Part shown: one piece after another, positions 16,371 through 24,332 of the stretch
Numbering within the stretch: the stretch's first letter is position 1
How the letters are laid out: each line of letters starts with the position of its first letter
NCBI RefSeq assembly: GCF_013340935.1
Contig: NZ_WHOS01000060.1
Location: 1 to 43,404 of the forward strand
Direction of reading: 5' to 3'
Length of the DNA: 43,404 bases
Source: Azospirillum melinis
Lineage (GTDB): Bacteria; Pseudomonadota; Alphaproteobacteria; Azospirillales; Azospirillaceae
Position numbers and translations under genes: made by a program
The notes under the pieces: generated by a model
What the model was told of the DNA's origin: nothing
The model's input: the letters and a program-made list of their open reading frames with translations, nothing else
Database searches by the model: none

Positions 16371-16829
16371 TCAGGACGCGGAGGCTTCCAGCGGGGCGGC
16401 CTCCCGTGCCGGCACCTCCTGCAACTCCGCCTCCAGCCTTGCCTTGGCGGCGGCGGCCAGCTGCTCGTCGGCCTGGATGCGGGCCATGTCCTCCGGCGCG
16501 ACGGCGCCGGCGGCGATCACCAGTTCGGCGAAATCGGACAGATAGACGCTGCCCTTCACGGTGCGCTGGACCAGCACGTTGCGCTTGTCCTCGGCATCGC
16601 GCTTGCGCTTGACGAAGCCCAGGACCGACAGACGGTCGAGCGCACGGGTCACCGCCGGCTTGGAAATGTTCAGCAGGGACGCCAGACCGCGCACGGTGTG
16701 CGGCGGGTCGGTCAGATAAACCTGGAGAAGGATCGCCAATTGCCGCGCCGACAGGTCCGGCGCATCCTTTCGGACGCTGGCGACCAGCGCGGTGCGCCAC
16801 AACCCGAGCGCCTTGAGGTTCCGTGCCAT
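16371..16829 (-). CDS. MarR-family transcriptional regulator
   Basis: A 152-residue DNA-binding protein of winged-helix type. SARQLAILLQVYLTDPPHTV leads to the recognition region RGLASLLNISKPAVTRALDR (about 47-66) and the wing FVKRKRDAEDKRNVLVQRT (about 73-91), typical of MarR repressors that respond to small aromatic or oxidising compounds. The C-terminus is Ala/Glu-rich. The start at 16829 is preceded by GGGGGGAGGC. It follows the LprI-type gene on the same strand by 122 bases. The target is unknown. Confidence 0.88.
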   Translation of the reverse strand: MARNLKALGLWRTALVASVRKDAPDLSARQLAILLQVYLTDPPHTVRGLASLLNISKPAVTRALDRLSVLGFVKRKRDAEDKRNVLVQRTVKGSVYLSDFAELVIAAGAVAPEDMARIQADEQLAAAAKARLEAELQEVPAREAAPLEASAS

Positions 16830-16951
16830 GCCTCCCCCCGGAAAGCCGCGTGCGGTTCCGCAACCGCAGCACGCGCCGCGAAGTGTCGCTTACCCGAACG
16901 GTGCAGGCAAGACTTTCGCGTTCCCGGGAGAAGGACGGCGCCGGTGCCGGC

Positions 16952-18514
16952 CTACTTTCCTTCGCGCTTCAGCACCACCGGCTTGGCCGTGCCGGTGAGC
17001 AGCAGGTTTCCGCCGGCAAGCGGAACGACGGTCAGGCTGCTGCCGGCCGACACAGGGGCGAGGCTGACCGCCTGCTTGGCGGCGTTGGCAGCAGGCTTCA
17101 CCCCGCCGGGGACCTCCTTGGGATCGAAGAAAGCGTCCTCTCCCTGGCCGGCGACATCGTAACCCGTGCATTCGCTGCCGACGCAGATGCTGGTCTCGTC
17201 GATGCGTGCCTTTCCGGCGGGGGCGTTGAAGGGCGCGTCGTCCGCCCCGCCGCCGCTCCAGCTCCAGTTGCCGCGCAGCCAGTCCGGCAGGCGGGTGTCC
17301 TTCTGGATCTCCAGATTGTCGGTGATCAGGCCGATGCTGCCATTCAGCCCCTGTGCGGCCACCGCCTCGGCGATCTTGCGGGCTTCGGCGGCGGGGATGC
17401 CGTAGCGGGTGGCGATCTGCGGCGTCCAGGCCGTCACCGCACCGTCCACCGCCTTGCGCAGGCGGTCGCCCCAGCCGGGCGCGATCCAGCGCGGATTGGA
17501 CCAGCCGGAGGCATCCTTGACCAGCTGGGCCAGTTGCGGGGCATCGTCGCCCTGATCTGCGACGAACAGGCGCGGATCGACCGCCGACTTCATGCGGTCG
17601 ATGCCCATCTGGCGGTAGGTGGCGAAGCGGATCGTGCCGGTGCGGTTGGAGGCCGCCTCCAGCATCGGGGCGAGCAGGTCGTCAACCGCCTTCCAGGCGG
17701 GGGTGGCGAGCAGAGCTTTGTCGTCGGGGCAGGCGGGATAGGCGCCGAAATTGTCGCGGTTGCTGCCATAGAGCGGCTCCATCGCTTTCCAGGCCGCCGC
17801 TCCGCGCTTCTCCATCACCGAACAGGGCCACGCCATCTCCACCTCGTCGCTGACGACGCGCAGAGCGGTCAGGAAGCCGTCGTCGGTGGCGAGATCGACC
17901 CCGGATGCCGTCTCGCGGGCATAGGAATCCTCGATGCCAGCGATGGCCTCGCGCAGCAGCGACTCCGACTTTGCCCGGTCGGGGGAGGGGCCGAAGCGCA
18001 GCAGATAGGCGTTCCATCCCTTGCCCAGCCCGCCGCGGATTTCGGCAAGCCGTTTGGCGGCGCCGGCCGGGTCGCCGGCGATGCCGTCGACGATGGCGGA
18101 CATTGCGGCGACCGCCTTCGGCATCGAGTCGGACAGCGCGGTGCGCCGGGCATCCAGCACCGGGCCGAGGCAGGAGCCGGGAGTGGCCGCGGTCGCACAC
18201 TGATTGCGCTGTGCCAGCCAGGCCCGCTGTTCCGTCCGCAGCCGGTCACGGTCGGCGGCGGCGGACAAATCCTGCAACGCCTTGTAGAGGCCGGCAATCT
18301 CCCGGTCGGCATCGGCCAGCTTGGGATCGGCGCAGATCGCCTTTTCCACCGGCGTGGAGGCCGCCTTGCAGTCGAAGGATGGCTCCGCCCTTGCCGCCCC
18401 GCCGATGACCATGATCGAGAGCGCAGCCGCCCCCGCGAGCATTGCGCCGTCGATGGACGGCTTCCCGTTTTTGCGCTTGTCCATAACCGCTCGGTTTTTC
18501 TCTGCCCGGCCCAT
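16952..18514 (-). CDS. Secreted protein with N-terminal LprI/DUF1311 domain
   Basis: A 520-residue exported protein. After a basic N-terminus, a signal sequence (AMLAGAAALSIMVIGGAARA) is followed by a classic LprI-type domain: PSFDCKAASTPVEKAICADP, then LYKALQDLSAAADRDRLRTEQRAWLAQRNQC and SCLGPVLDARRTAL, with the paired cysteines of lysozyme-inhibitor relatives. The remaining 380 residues are mostly helical then beta-rich (about 420-520) and I do not recognise them. The start at 18514 has AGGAAGG close by; an ATG at 18484 (MDKRKNGKPS) gives a more usual signal peptide and may be the true start. It lies between the hemolysin III gene and the MarR gene on one strand. Confidence 0.8.
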   Translation of the reverse strand: MGRAEKNRAVMDKRKNGKPSIDGAMLAGAAALSIMVIGGAARAEPSFDCKAASTPVEKAICADPKLADADREIAGLYKALQDLSAAADRDRLRTEQRAWLAQRNQCATAATPGSCLGPVLDARRTALSDSMPKAVAAMSAIVDGIAGDPAGAAKRLAEIRGGLGKGWNAYLLRFGPSPDRAKSESLLREAIAGIEDSYARETASGVDLATDDGFLTALRVVSDEVEMAWPCSVMEKRGAAAWKAMEPLYGSNRDNFGAYPACPDDKALLATPAWKAVDDLLAPMLEAASNRTGTIRFATYRQMGIDRMKSAVDPRLFVADQGDDAPQLAQLVKDASGWSNPRWIAPGWGDRLRKAVDGAVTAWTPQIATRYGIPAAEARKIAEAVAAQGLNGSIGLITDNLEIQKDTRLPDWLRGNWSWSGGGADDAPFNAPAGKARIDETSICVGSECTGYDVAGQGEDAFFDPKEVPGGVKPAANAAKQAVSLAPVSAGSSLTVVPLAGGNLLLTGTAKPVVLKREGK

Positions 18515-18615
18515 CATGCCTTCCTGGGACTGTGATCCGCGGAAGATACGGAATCCGTTGCGGCTTGTCCTCTGCCTCCCCGGCAATTCCGAAGAGCGGC
18601 AATCAAAGGAAGCAG

Positions 18616-19260
18616 TCAAAGAAAAGCGACTGCGATTGCGGCGAAATGGCAACTGGCCGCAGTCAGCACGAACAGGTGCCAGAGGGCGTTGTTGTAGGGA
18701 ATGCGATCCATCAGGTGGAAGACGACGCCGACGGTGTAGACCAGACCGCCGGCGATCAGCAGCCACAGGGCAGGCGCCGACAATGCCGATCCAAGCGGTT
18801 CCAGCGCCGTGACCACCGCCCAGCCCAGTCCGAGGTAGAGCGCCAGCCCCAGCCGGTTGAAGCGACCCGGAAAGCGCAGCTTCAGCGCGGCGCCAAAGGC
18901 GGCCCCGCCCCAGACGGCGCCACCCAGCCCGATCCCTTGGCCAAGCCCCAGCGTGAAGGGCGTGTAGGTGCCGGCGATCATCACGAAGATCATCGCATGG
19001 TCGATCCGCCGCAGCACCGCCTTGCCGAAGCCGGGCGGGGCGAGGTTGTAGGCGGCCGAGGCCGTCAGCATCCCCACCAGCCCCAGGCCGTAGACGGTCA
19101 GCGCCAGCGCCGTATGGGCCGGAACGGCGCCGGAAAACACACCTGCATTCAGCAGCCAGACGAAGCCGGCGAGGCCGGCGGTGACACCGATGGCATGAAC
19201 GACCGCATCGGCCCGCCGCTCGCCGACGCTGTAGACGGGAAACTGGTGGGCATCCGGCAT
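18616..19260 (-). CDS. Hemolysin III / PAQR-family membrane protein
   Basis: A 214-residue seven-helix inner-membrane protein of the HlyIII/YqfA family, related to PAQR receptors. Conserved features are RIDHAMIFVMIAGTYTPFTL (85-104) and the last helix WHLFVLTAASCHFAAIAVAF with H195 and H205. In most members the end of the second helix has SxxYH; here it is SAAYN, so one expected metal ligand is Asn (N72). A related subgroup may share this; I cannot check. The start at 19260 has no strong ribosome site. The LprI-type gene follows 101 bases later on the same strand. Confidence 0.88.
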   Translation of the reverse strand: MPDAHQFPVYSVGERRADAVVHAIGVTAGLAGFVWLLNAGVFSGAVPAHTALALTVYGLGLVGMLTASAAYNLAPPGFGKAVLRRIDHAMIFVMIAGTYTPFTLGLGQGIGLGGAVWGGAAFGAALKLRFPGRFNRLGLALYLGLGWAVVTALEPLGSALSAPALWLLIAGGLVYTVGVVFHLMDRIPYNNALWHLFVLTAASCHFAAIAVAFL

Positions 19261-19430
19261 TGGCACACCGCTTCGGTCGACGCAAAGAGAAGTCGGCCGC
19301 CGGAATGGGGCCTGCGTCGAACATGGTGTGCCGGCAGCGGCCACGCCAGCGGCCCTGTCCGATGGAAAGAACCCGGCGGGCGCTGCTTCGGCGAACCGCT
19401 TATGCCTGACGGAACGGCCGCGTTGCGCCG

Positions 19431-19700
19431 TTACTCCGCTGCGAAGGCCACGGCCGCGGTGTGGCGATGGCGCGGCATCGGCTCCGACAGGTTGGCGGCC
19501 TTGCGGAAGTAGCACAGGGCATAGACACGGACGCAGCCGGTGAGATTGTCGCAGTCCTGGCGTTCGGCATCGATCTTCGACACCAGTTCGCTCATCGTCA
19601 TGAACTCGCGGGCGCAGATTTCCTCAAGCGACTCCCACTCCACCGGCATCAGCTTCATGCTGGTCCGCTTGCCGTTCACCCTGATGTTGCGCATGTGCAT
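19431..19700 (-). CDS. Ribbon-helix-helix domain protein (RHH_4 family)
   Basis: An 89-residue protein with the RHH_4 pattern: strand MRNIRVNGKRTSMKL, helix PVEWESLEEICAREFM, then TMSELVSKIDAERQDCDNLT and CVRVYALCYFRKAA. These are short DNA-binding or regulatory proteins frequent in Rhodospirillales, and they bind as dimers. The start at 19700 follows GGAGGG with seven bases between; a second ATG lies at 19694. It is divergent from the 59-residue ORF at 19853, so one control region may serve both. Confidence 0.82.
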   Translation of the reverse strand: MHMRNIRVNGKRTSMKLMPVEWESLEEICAREFMTMSELVSKIDAERQDCDNLTGCVRVYALCYFRKAANLSEPMPRHRHTAAVAFAAE

Positions 19701-19852
19701 GGGAGAGCCCTCCGTTGCTGATGCATAAATGGGTATGTGAAACGGCGGGGTGTGTGCTGTGAAGTTTTTCACAGGGAAAATGACCCATTGAGCGGGGAGC
19801 CGTCGAAGGGCCGGGCGGGCATCATGGGATCGACATCGGATCGGGGGACGGC

Positions 19853-20032
19853 ATGACACCAAACGAAGCCTTGCGTGCGATCATGAACGAGGCGGCGGCA
19901 GCACGTTCCGCCCTGTGCGAGAACGAACTGGTCATCCGTCTGGACAACATCCTCGCCATTGCCCGCGAAGCGCTGGTGGGGCAGGACGGGGACGAAATGC
20001 CGCAGCCGTCACGGAATGAAGGCGGTGGCTGA
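19853..20032 (+). CDS. Small hypothetical protein, 59 residues
   Basis: An ATG behind GGGGGACGGC opens a 59-residue frame: MTPNEALRAIMNEAAAARSA, then LCENELVIRLDNILAIAREA and a polar tail ending SRNEGGG. The first 42 residues form a well-spaced amphipathic helix pattern with GC-rich third positions, which supports coding. It has no known motif. It is divergent from the ribbon-helix-helix gene and lies 200 bases before the Hint-domain gene. Function unknown. Confidence 0.6.
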   Translation: MTPNEALRAIMNEAAAARSALCENELVIRLDNILAIAREALVGQDGDEMPQPSRNEGGG

Positions 20033-20233
20033 CCGGAGCGGTGAGAGGGACGTGGCGGTCACATCCAAGGTGCTGAGACAATTGGTCACGCGTGGTCGTA
20101 AATCTGCACAACTTCGCACACACACGAATTGCATGGGGGAGTAACCTTCCGGACTTACCACCGTCGTTCCCAGCCTTGAAAATCAGGGGGGCAGGCGGAG
20201 GGCTTCTCAAACCGAAATGGGACTTCCCAGGCA

Positions 20234-20848
20234 ATGGTTCCGATCGCGACTCCGACCTGCATCCTCCGCGGCACTTACGTTCGTTCCATGTTCGGCGATG
20301 TACCCGTCGAAAGCCTGAAGATCGGCGATATGATCAAGTCGTCGGTGACCGGTGAGTTCCGTTCGATCCGCTGGATCGGCCAGCGTCTGCTGGCGGGCTC
20401 GTCCTTCGATACCGAGCATCTGCGCAAGGTCCATCTGCCGGTGCGGATCGCCCGTGACGCCATCGCCCGGAACATGCCGTCCCGCGATCTCTATATCTCC
20501 CCCAGCCATGCGCTGCTGATCGGCGAGTACGGTGTTTCGGCCCGTCTGCTGATCAACGGCTCGTCGGTTCGGCAAGTGGATGCGATGGATGAGATCGAGT
20601 ATTTCCACATCGAACTCGACAGCCATGACGGCATGTACGCCGAAGGGCTGCCGGTCGAGACCTATCTCGAAGCCGACAACCGTCAGGCCTACGACAACGC
20701 TGCCGAGTATGAGGCGCTGTATCCGGGGGACGATCCGCGCATTCAGGAACCCTGTGTGAAGATCGACATCCCGTTGGCCGCGCTGGAGCAAATCCGCAAG
20801 AACGTGAACAAGCGCGCCGAGCAGATCGAAACGGCCGAACTGGCCTGA
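20234..20848 (+). CDS. Stand-alone Hint-domain (Hint_2) protein
   Basis: A 204-residue protein that is almost entirely one Hedgehog/intein-type domain. The splice-block cysteine is C9 (TPTCILRGTYVR), followed by FGDVPVESLKIGDMI, then FRSIRWIGQRLL, and block-B-like YISPSHALLIGEYG with the conserved His, and IEYFHIELDSHDGMYAEGLP near the end. This matches bacterial Hint_2 domains, which in other proteins cleave themselves or act as ester-forming modules. Here only eight residues precede the cysteine, and no toxin, hemolysin repeat or carrier domain is attached. The C-terminal 40 residues are charged and helical. No strong ribosome site; ATG 20234 is the first in frame. A terminator follows at 20894. 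Confidence 0.82.
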   Translation: MVPIATPTCILRGTYVRSMFGDVPVESLKIGDMIKSSVTGEFRSIRWIGQRLLAGSSFDTEHLRKVHLPVRIARDAIARNMPSRDLYISPSHALLIGEYGVSARLLINGSSVRQVDAMDEIEYFHIELDSHDGMYAEGLPVETYLEADNRQAYDNAAEYEALYPGDDPRIQEPCVKIDIPLAALEQIRKNVNKRAEQIETAELA

Positions 20849-20893
20849 AGCAGGGCTTGGCCCGTCTGTGGGCCGGATTGTCGAATGTAAGAG

Positions 20894-20920
20894 AGGGCCG
20901 TCCTGTGGGGCGGCCCTTTT
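20894..20920 (+). terminator. Intrinsic terminator after the Hint gene
   Basis: AGGGCCGTCC (20894-20903) pairs with GGGCGGCCCT (20908-20917), one G-U pair, loop TGTG, and then TTTT. It lies 46 bases after the Hint stop codon. Confidence 0.85.
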
Positions 20921-21290
20921 GCGTTGGCGGAGGATGGGGGCGTCTAGGAGCTTCACCCGTCCTGTTACGACCGTTGCCGAAAGCAGCCGGGCCTCTTCAA
21001 AAGACTGAACAAGAATCCGCTGGATGTCGCGACCTTCCTGACCTCCGCCGGCTCCCCTACAAATGAGTGCGGATGGCGCGATGCCTCGGCGAAGGCATGT
21101 CGAGCCAGCGGGCGGCGTTCGGCATGCCCCGGTTTGGCCGGGCGTCCCATCCCCGGTGATGATCTGCCGATGGGAATGATGCGCTGGGAAAAGACGGACC
21201 TCGACTGCCCGTCACCTTGCGGCCGACCATAGCAGCCAGCAGAAACCATGCAGATTGTGGCCCCCCGCGTAGCCCAACCCCTGGCCACAT
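20921..21290. other. Intergenic stretch without an identifiable gene
   Basis: About 370 bases between the Hint-gene terminator and the hairpin cluster. Short frames on both strands have no domain or composition that suggests coding. Small GC-rich hairpins are present (for example ATGCCT/AGGCAT near 21092), but nothing I can name. Confidence 0.5.
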
Positions 21291-21325
21291 AAAAAAACCG
21301 CCGCTAACCCATTGGATTAGCGGCG
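21291..21325 (-). terminator. Strong intrinsic terminator of the candidate small RNA
   Basis: A perfect nine-base-pair stem (21325-21317 with 21307-21299) with a nine-base loop that can pair further (CC/GG), followed on the minus strand by seven T residues at 21297-21291. On the plus strand there is no U-tract, so direction is clear. Confidence 0.88.
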
Positions 21326-21430
21326 AGTTGAACAGGGAGGCTTCACGTCTGGGAGACGCTGGGTCCGAGGACCCAACCCCGGAGGGGAGACCTCCGGGAC
21401 GAAACATCAGATGCTGCGTCGCAACATCCA
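21291..21430 (-). ncRNA. Candidate multi-hairpin small RNA
   Basis: Read on the minus strand, 21430 down to 21291 contains five consecutive hairpins and ends in an intrinsic terminator. In order: GATGTTGC-GAC-GCAGCATC (21428-21410); CCCGGAGG-TCTCC-CCTCCGGG (21398-21378); TGGGTC-CTCG-GACCCA (21375-21360); CGTCT-CCC-AGACG (21358-21346); then CGCCGCTAA/TTAGCGGCG (21325-21299) followed by seven T. C-rich unpaired segments (loops TCTCC and CCC, and linker CCTCCC at 21340-21335) could pair with ribosome-binding sites, as in the anti-Shine-Dalgarno sRNAs of alphaproteobacteria. No protein gene supplies this terminator: the LysR gene upstream has its own at 21550-21589. The 5' end is not fixed; TATACA at 21481-21476 is a possible -10 box. 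Strand and existence are inferred from structure only. Confidence 0.65.
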
Positions 21431-21434
21431 ACGA

Positions 21435-21445
21435 TCAAAATTTGA
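21435..21445. promoter_or_regulatory. Palindrome TCAAAATTTGA upstream of the candidate small RNA
   Basis: TCAAA-A-TTTGA is a perfect 11-base palindrome just upstream of the first hairpin on the minus strand, in an AT-rich patch. It could be an operator or part of a promoter; no regulator is assigned. Confidence 0.3.
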
Positions 21446-21549
21446 CCATTCTGCTGCCAACTTTCCAGGCACAAATGTATAAATCTACCATGCAAGACAC
21501 GCATGGCTTCTGAAGTCCCTTAGAAAGCTAATAAAAATGCCAAAAACGA

Positions 21550-21589
21550 TGACGCCGCTCCGGTAAGTTGGAGCGGCGCTGTCATTTTT
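21550..21589. terminator. Bidirectional terminator after the LysR gene
   Basis: TGACGCCGCTCC (21550-21561) pairs with GGAGCGGC and TCA (21570-21584) with a three-base bulge; loop GGTAAGTT. TTTTT follows on the plus strand, and GTTTTTGGCATTTTTA follows on the minus strand. It lies 37 bases after the LysR stop. Confidence 0.8.
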
Positions 21590-21626
21590 GGCAATTCTCT
21601 TACAAGATCACTGAAAATGTTCGTGG

Positions 21627-22520
21627 TCAGAACGGAGTTTCTGCCACTTTTTTAACCAGGAAGTCGCGGAAGACGGCGATGCGCTTGGAATGGCGCAATT
21701 CTTCGGCATAAACGAAGTAGGCATCGACCTTCGGCCCGTCGACATCCGGCAGAATCCGCGTCACGTCCTTGGAGAAGCTGTCGACCAAGAAGTCGGGCAG
21801 CGCGCCGATGCCAAGCCCGCTCTCCACCGCGCGGTAGATGGCGTAGACGCTGTTGACCTGCAGGATCGGTTTCCGGTTGGGCGACGGATCGCCCATTTCC
21901 ATGATCCAGTTGACGTTGGGGATCGGCGCCCGCACGTCGGGCGGGTAGGTGATCAGGTCGTGGTTGTCCAGCTCCGCCAACGTCTTGGGTGAGCCCTTCT
22001 TCTTCAGGTAGCTTTGGCTGGCATAGAGGTGGAAGCGGATCGACATCAGGTGCCGCTGGATCAGGTCCGGCTGACGCGGCGTGTTCATGCGGATGGCGAT
22101 GTCCGCCTCGCGCATCGCCAGATCCAACTCGTCGTCGTCGATCAGCAGCGTCAGCTGGATGTCCGGGTAGATCGACATGAACTCGTTGATGCGCGGCGTC
22201 AGCCAGGTCGATCCGAAGGCGACGGTCGTCGTCACCCGCAGCGGGCCTTTGGGATGCTCCCGGCTTTCGGTCAGCATCGCCTCGGTCATCGACAGTTTGG
22301 CGAAGACGTCGCGGGCGGTGCGGTGAAGCAGTTCGCCCTGTTCGGTCAGGATCAGCCCACGGGCGTGGCGGTGAAACAGTGGAACGCCCAGGCTTTCCTC
22401 AAGCGCGCTGATCTGGCGGCTGACCGCCGACTGGCTGAGGTTCAACGTCTCGCCGGCGTGCGTGAAGCTGCCGGCTTCGGCCACCGCGTGGAAGACCCGA
22501 AGCTTGTCCCAATCCATCAT
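21627..22520 (-). CDS. LysR-family transcriptional regulator
   Basis: A 297-residue activator or repressor. The N-terminal winged helix is MDWDKLRVFHAVAEAGSFTH, then LNLSQSAVSRQISALEESLG (about 27-46), and the effector domain follows with LRVTTTVAFGSTWLTPRINE and the second lobe GLGIGALPDFLVDSFSKDV. This version, with its MDWDKLRVFHAVAEAGSF start, is a conserved alphaproteobacterial type. The start is either ATG of the pair at 22520 or 22517; GGGACAGC precedes. Own terminator at 21550-21589. The DHA2 transporter lies upstream on the same strand, 252 bases away, so they are not obviously one operon. Confidence 0.92.
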   Translation of the reverse strand: MMDWDKLRVFHAVAEAGSFTHAGETLNLSQSAVSRQISALEESLGVPLFHRHARGLILTEQGELLHRTARDVFAKLSMTEAMLTESREHPKGPLRVTTTVAFGSTWLTPRINEFMSIYPDIQLTLLIDDDELDLAMREADIAIRMNTPRQPDLIQRHLMSIRFHLYASQSYLKKKGSPKTLAELDNHDLITYPPDVRAPIPNVNWIMEMGDPSPNRKPILQVNSVYAIYRAVESGLGIGALPDFLVDSFSKDVTRILPDVDGPKVDAYFVYAEELRHSKRIAVFRDFLVKKVAETPF

Positions 22521-22740
22521 GCTGTCCCGCCCCGATGCGCAACCGCCCGGAGCCTCCCGTTTATCTTGAGGACGGCGCATGGCCGCCATGCATGTTTATA
22601 GCGGGAACGCGCCCGGAACGCACGCGCTAGTAAAAGCGATTCGCACGAAAATTAATCATGATCACCGGAGTTATTCTCATCCGAAGTCACAGCGATCCGG
22701 GCATATCCGTATAATGGATAGGGATGTTTGCGATGCTCGG

Positions 22741-22771
22741 AAACGGGGCGGCGGTCGTTCGCCCCCGTTTT
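22741..22771 (-). terminator. Hairpin directly after the DHA2 transporter gene
   Basis: AAACGGG (22741-22747) with CCCGTTT (22764-22770) plus GGCG/CGCC inside (22750-22753 with 22760-22763), loop GTCGTT, with a two-base bulge. It adjoins the transporter stop codon. The U-tract is short on the minus strand and TTTT on the plus strand. Confidence 0.55.
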
Positions 22772-22772
22772 G

Positions 22773-24224
22773 CTAATCCGCGGCGTCGGTCAGGGCGGCG
22801 GCCTTGACCGTCGCGCTGCGGGCATCGCCCGCCGGCTTGTCCGCACTGCGGCGGCCGATATGTCCGCTGATCTCGTCGCCGGCATCGGCGGGCAGGCGCC
22901 AGAAGGGCAGGCTGGAGGCGCAGGCCATAAGCCCGACCGTCAGGAAGGCGGGAACGAAGGAGGCCGGGGTCAGCGTGCCGCTCCACTGCACGGTCAGGTG
23001 AAGCGTGGTGGCGCCGACGGCGACGCCGAGGCTCATCGACAGCTGCTGCATCACGCTGGCCAGCGTGTTGGCGCGGCTTGTCATCGGCTGCGGCACCTCG
23101 GCGTAGCTCAGCGTGTTCATGCCGGTGAATTGCAGCGACCGGAAGAAGCCGCCCAGCAGCAGCGCGCCCAGGATCAGCAGATGCGGCGTATCGGGACGGA
23201 AGGCGCCGTAGCTGGCCAGGATCACGCCGCTGACGATGGAGTTCAGCGTCAGCACCGGACGGAAGCCGAAGCGGCGCAGGATCGGGCCGGCTAGCGCCTT
23301 CATGGTCAGGGCGCCCGCCGCTCCGGCGAAGGTGAGGGCGCCCGACTCGAAGGCGGTCAGGCCAAAGCCGATCTGCAGCATCACCGGCATCAGGAAAGGC
23401 ACCGCGCCGATGCCGATGCGGAACAGGGTGCCGCCCAGCACCGACGCCCGGTAGGTTTGCAGCCGGAACAGCGACGGGTCCAGAACCGGCCGCGCCACCC
23501 GCCGGGCATGGCGCAGATAGGCCAGCGTCGCCAGCAGCGCCACCGCCAGCAGGATCGCCACCGCAGTGGCCGGCAGCAGGTCGCGCCCGACATTCTCGAA
23601 GCCGAACATGAAGGCTGCCAGCGCGATGGAACTCCACAGGAAGCCGCGGGCGTCGAAGGGATCGCGCTGCTCCTCCTTCAGATTGGGAATCAGCGCCAAT
23701 ACCAGGGCGATGCCCACCAGCCCGATCGGCACGTTGATGAAGAAGATCCAGCGCCAGGAGGCGTAGGTGGTGATCGCCCCGCCGACCAGCGGCCCCAGCG
23801 CCGGCCCGATCAGCGCCGGCAGGGTCATCCGTGCCATCGCCGTCACCAGCTGGTCCTTGGGCACGGTGCGCAGCAGGATCAGCCGGCCGACCGGCACCAT
23901 CATCGCCCCGCCCATGCCCTGGAGGATGCGGGCGGCCACCAGTTCCGCCAGCCCGTTCGACAGGCCGCAGGCGATGGAGCCCGCCATGAAGACGCCGATG
24001 GCGCTGGCGAAGACGGTGCGGGCGCCGTAACGATCGGCCGCCCAACCGCTGACCGGCAGGAACACCGCCAGCGCCAGCATGTAGGAGGTCATCGCCAGAC
24101 TGAGCCGCAGCGGATCCTCGCCCATCGACTGCGCGATGCCCGGCAGGGCGGTGGCGATCACCGTCGAGTCTAGGTTCTCCATGAACAGGGCGCAGGCGAT
24201 GATCAGCGGGGTGACGCGCGACAT
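22773..24224 (-). CDS. DHA2-family MFS multidrug efflux transporter
   Basis: A 483-residue, about 14-helix inner-membrane proton-driven exporter of the EmrB/QacA type. The first helix has LDSTVIATALPGIAQSMG (18-35) with the conserved Asp, the loop after helix 2 has GWAADRYGARTVF, and the antiporter motif region has LIGPALGPLVGGAI followed by WRWIFFINVPIGLVGIAL. All are usual for drug/H+ antiporters. No membrane-fusion partner (EmrA type) is adjacent. The start at 24224 opens directly into the first helix. It follows the racemase-family gene by 108 bases on the same strand. Confidence 0.92.
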   Translation of the reverse strand: MSRVTPLIIACALFMENLDSTVIATALPGIAQSMGEDPLRLSLAMTSYMLALAVFLPVSGWAADRYGARTVFASAIGVFMAGSIACGLSNGLAELVAARILQGMGGAMMVPVGRLILLRTVPKDQLVTAMARMTLPALIGPALGPLVGGAITTYASWRWIFFINVPIGLVGIALVLALIPNLKEEQRDPFDARGFLWSSIALAAFMFGFENVGRDLLPATAVAILLAVALLATLAYLRHARRVARPVLDPSLFRLQTYRASVLGGTLFRIGIGAVPFLMPVMLQIGFGLTAFESGALTFAGAAGALTMKALAGPILRRFGFRPVLTLNSIVSGVILASYGAFRPDTPHLLILGALLLGGFFRSLQFTGMNTLSYAEVPQPMTSRANTLASVMQQLSMSLGVAVGATTLHLTVQWSGTLTPASFVPAFLTVGLMACASSLPFWRLPADAGDEISGHIGRRSADKPAGDARSATVKAAALTDAAD

Positions 24225-24332
24225 GACGGACCGTCAGGCAGGGAGCGGAACCCTACGAATGTGAGGCGTCCCGCCGCATTGACCATCGCCCATGCGAAAG
24301 CCCTGCCATGCGTAAGCGCGGTCGGAGACGGA

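Noticed and set aside
21330..21590. A plus-strand version of the hairpin RNA ending at 21589, with GGA motifs in the loops (CsrA-sponge-like)
   Set aside because: Considered because GGA lies in one loop on that strand, but the last stem of the cluster has its U-tract only on the minus strand, and no plus-strand promoter is evident. Kept as an alternative only.
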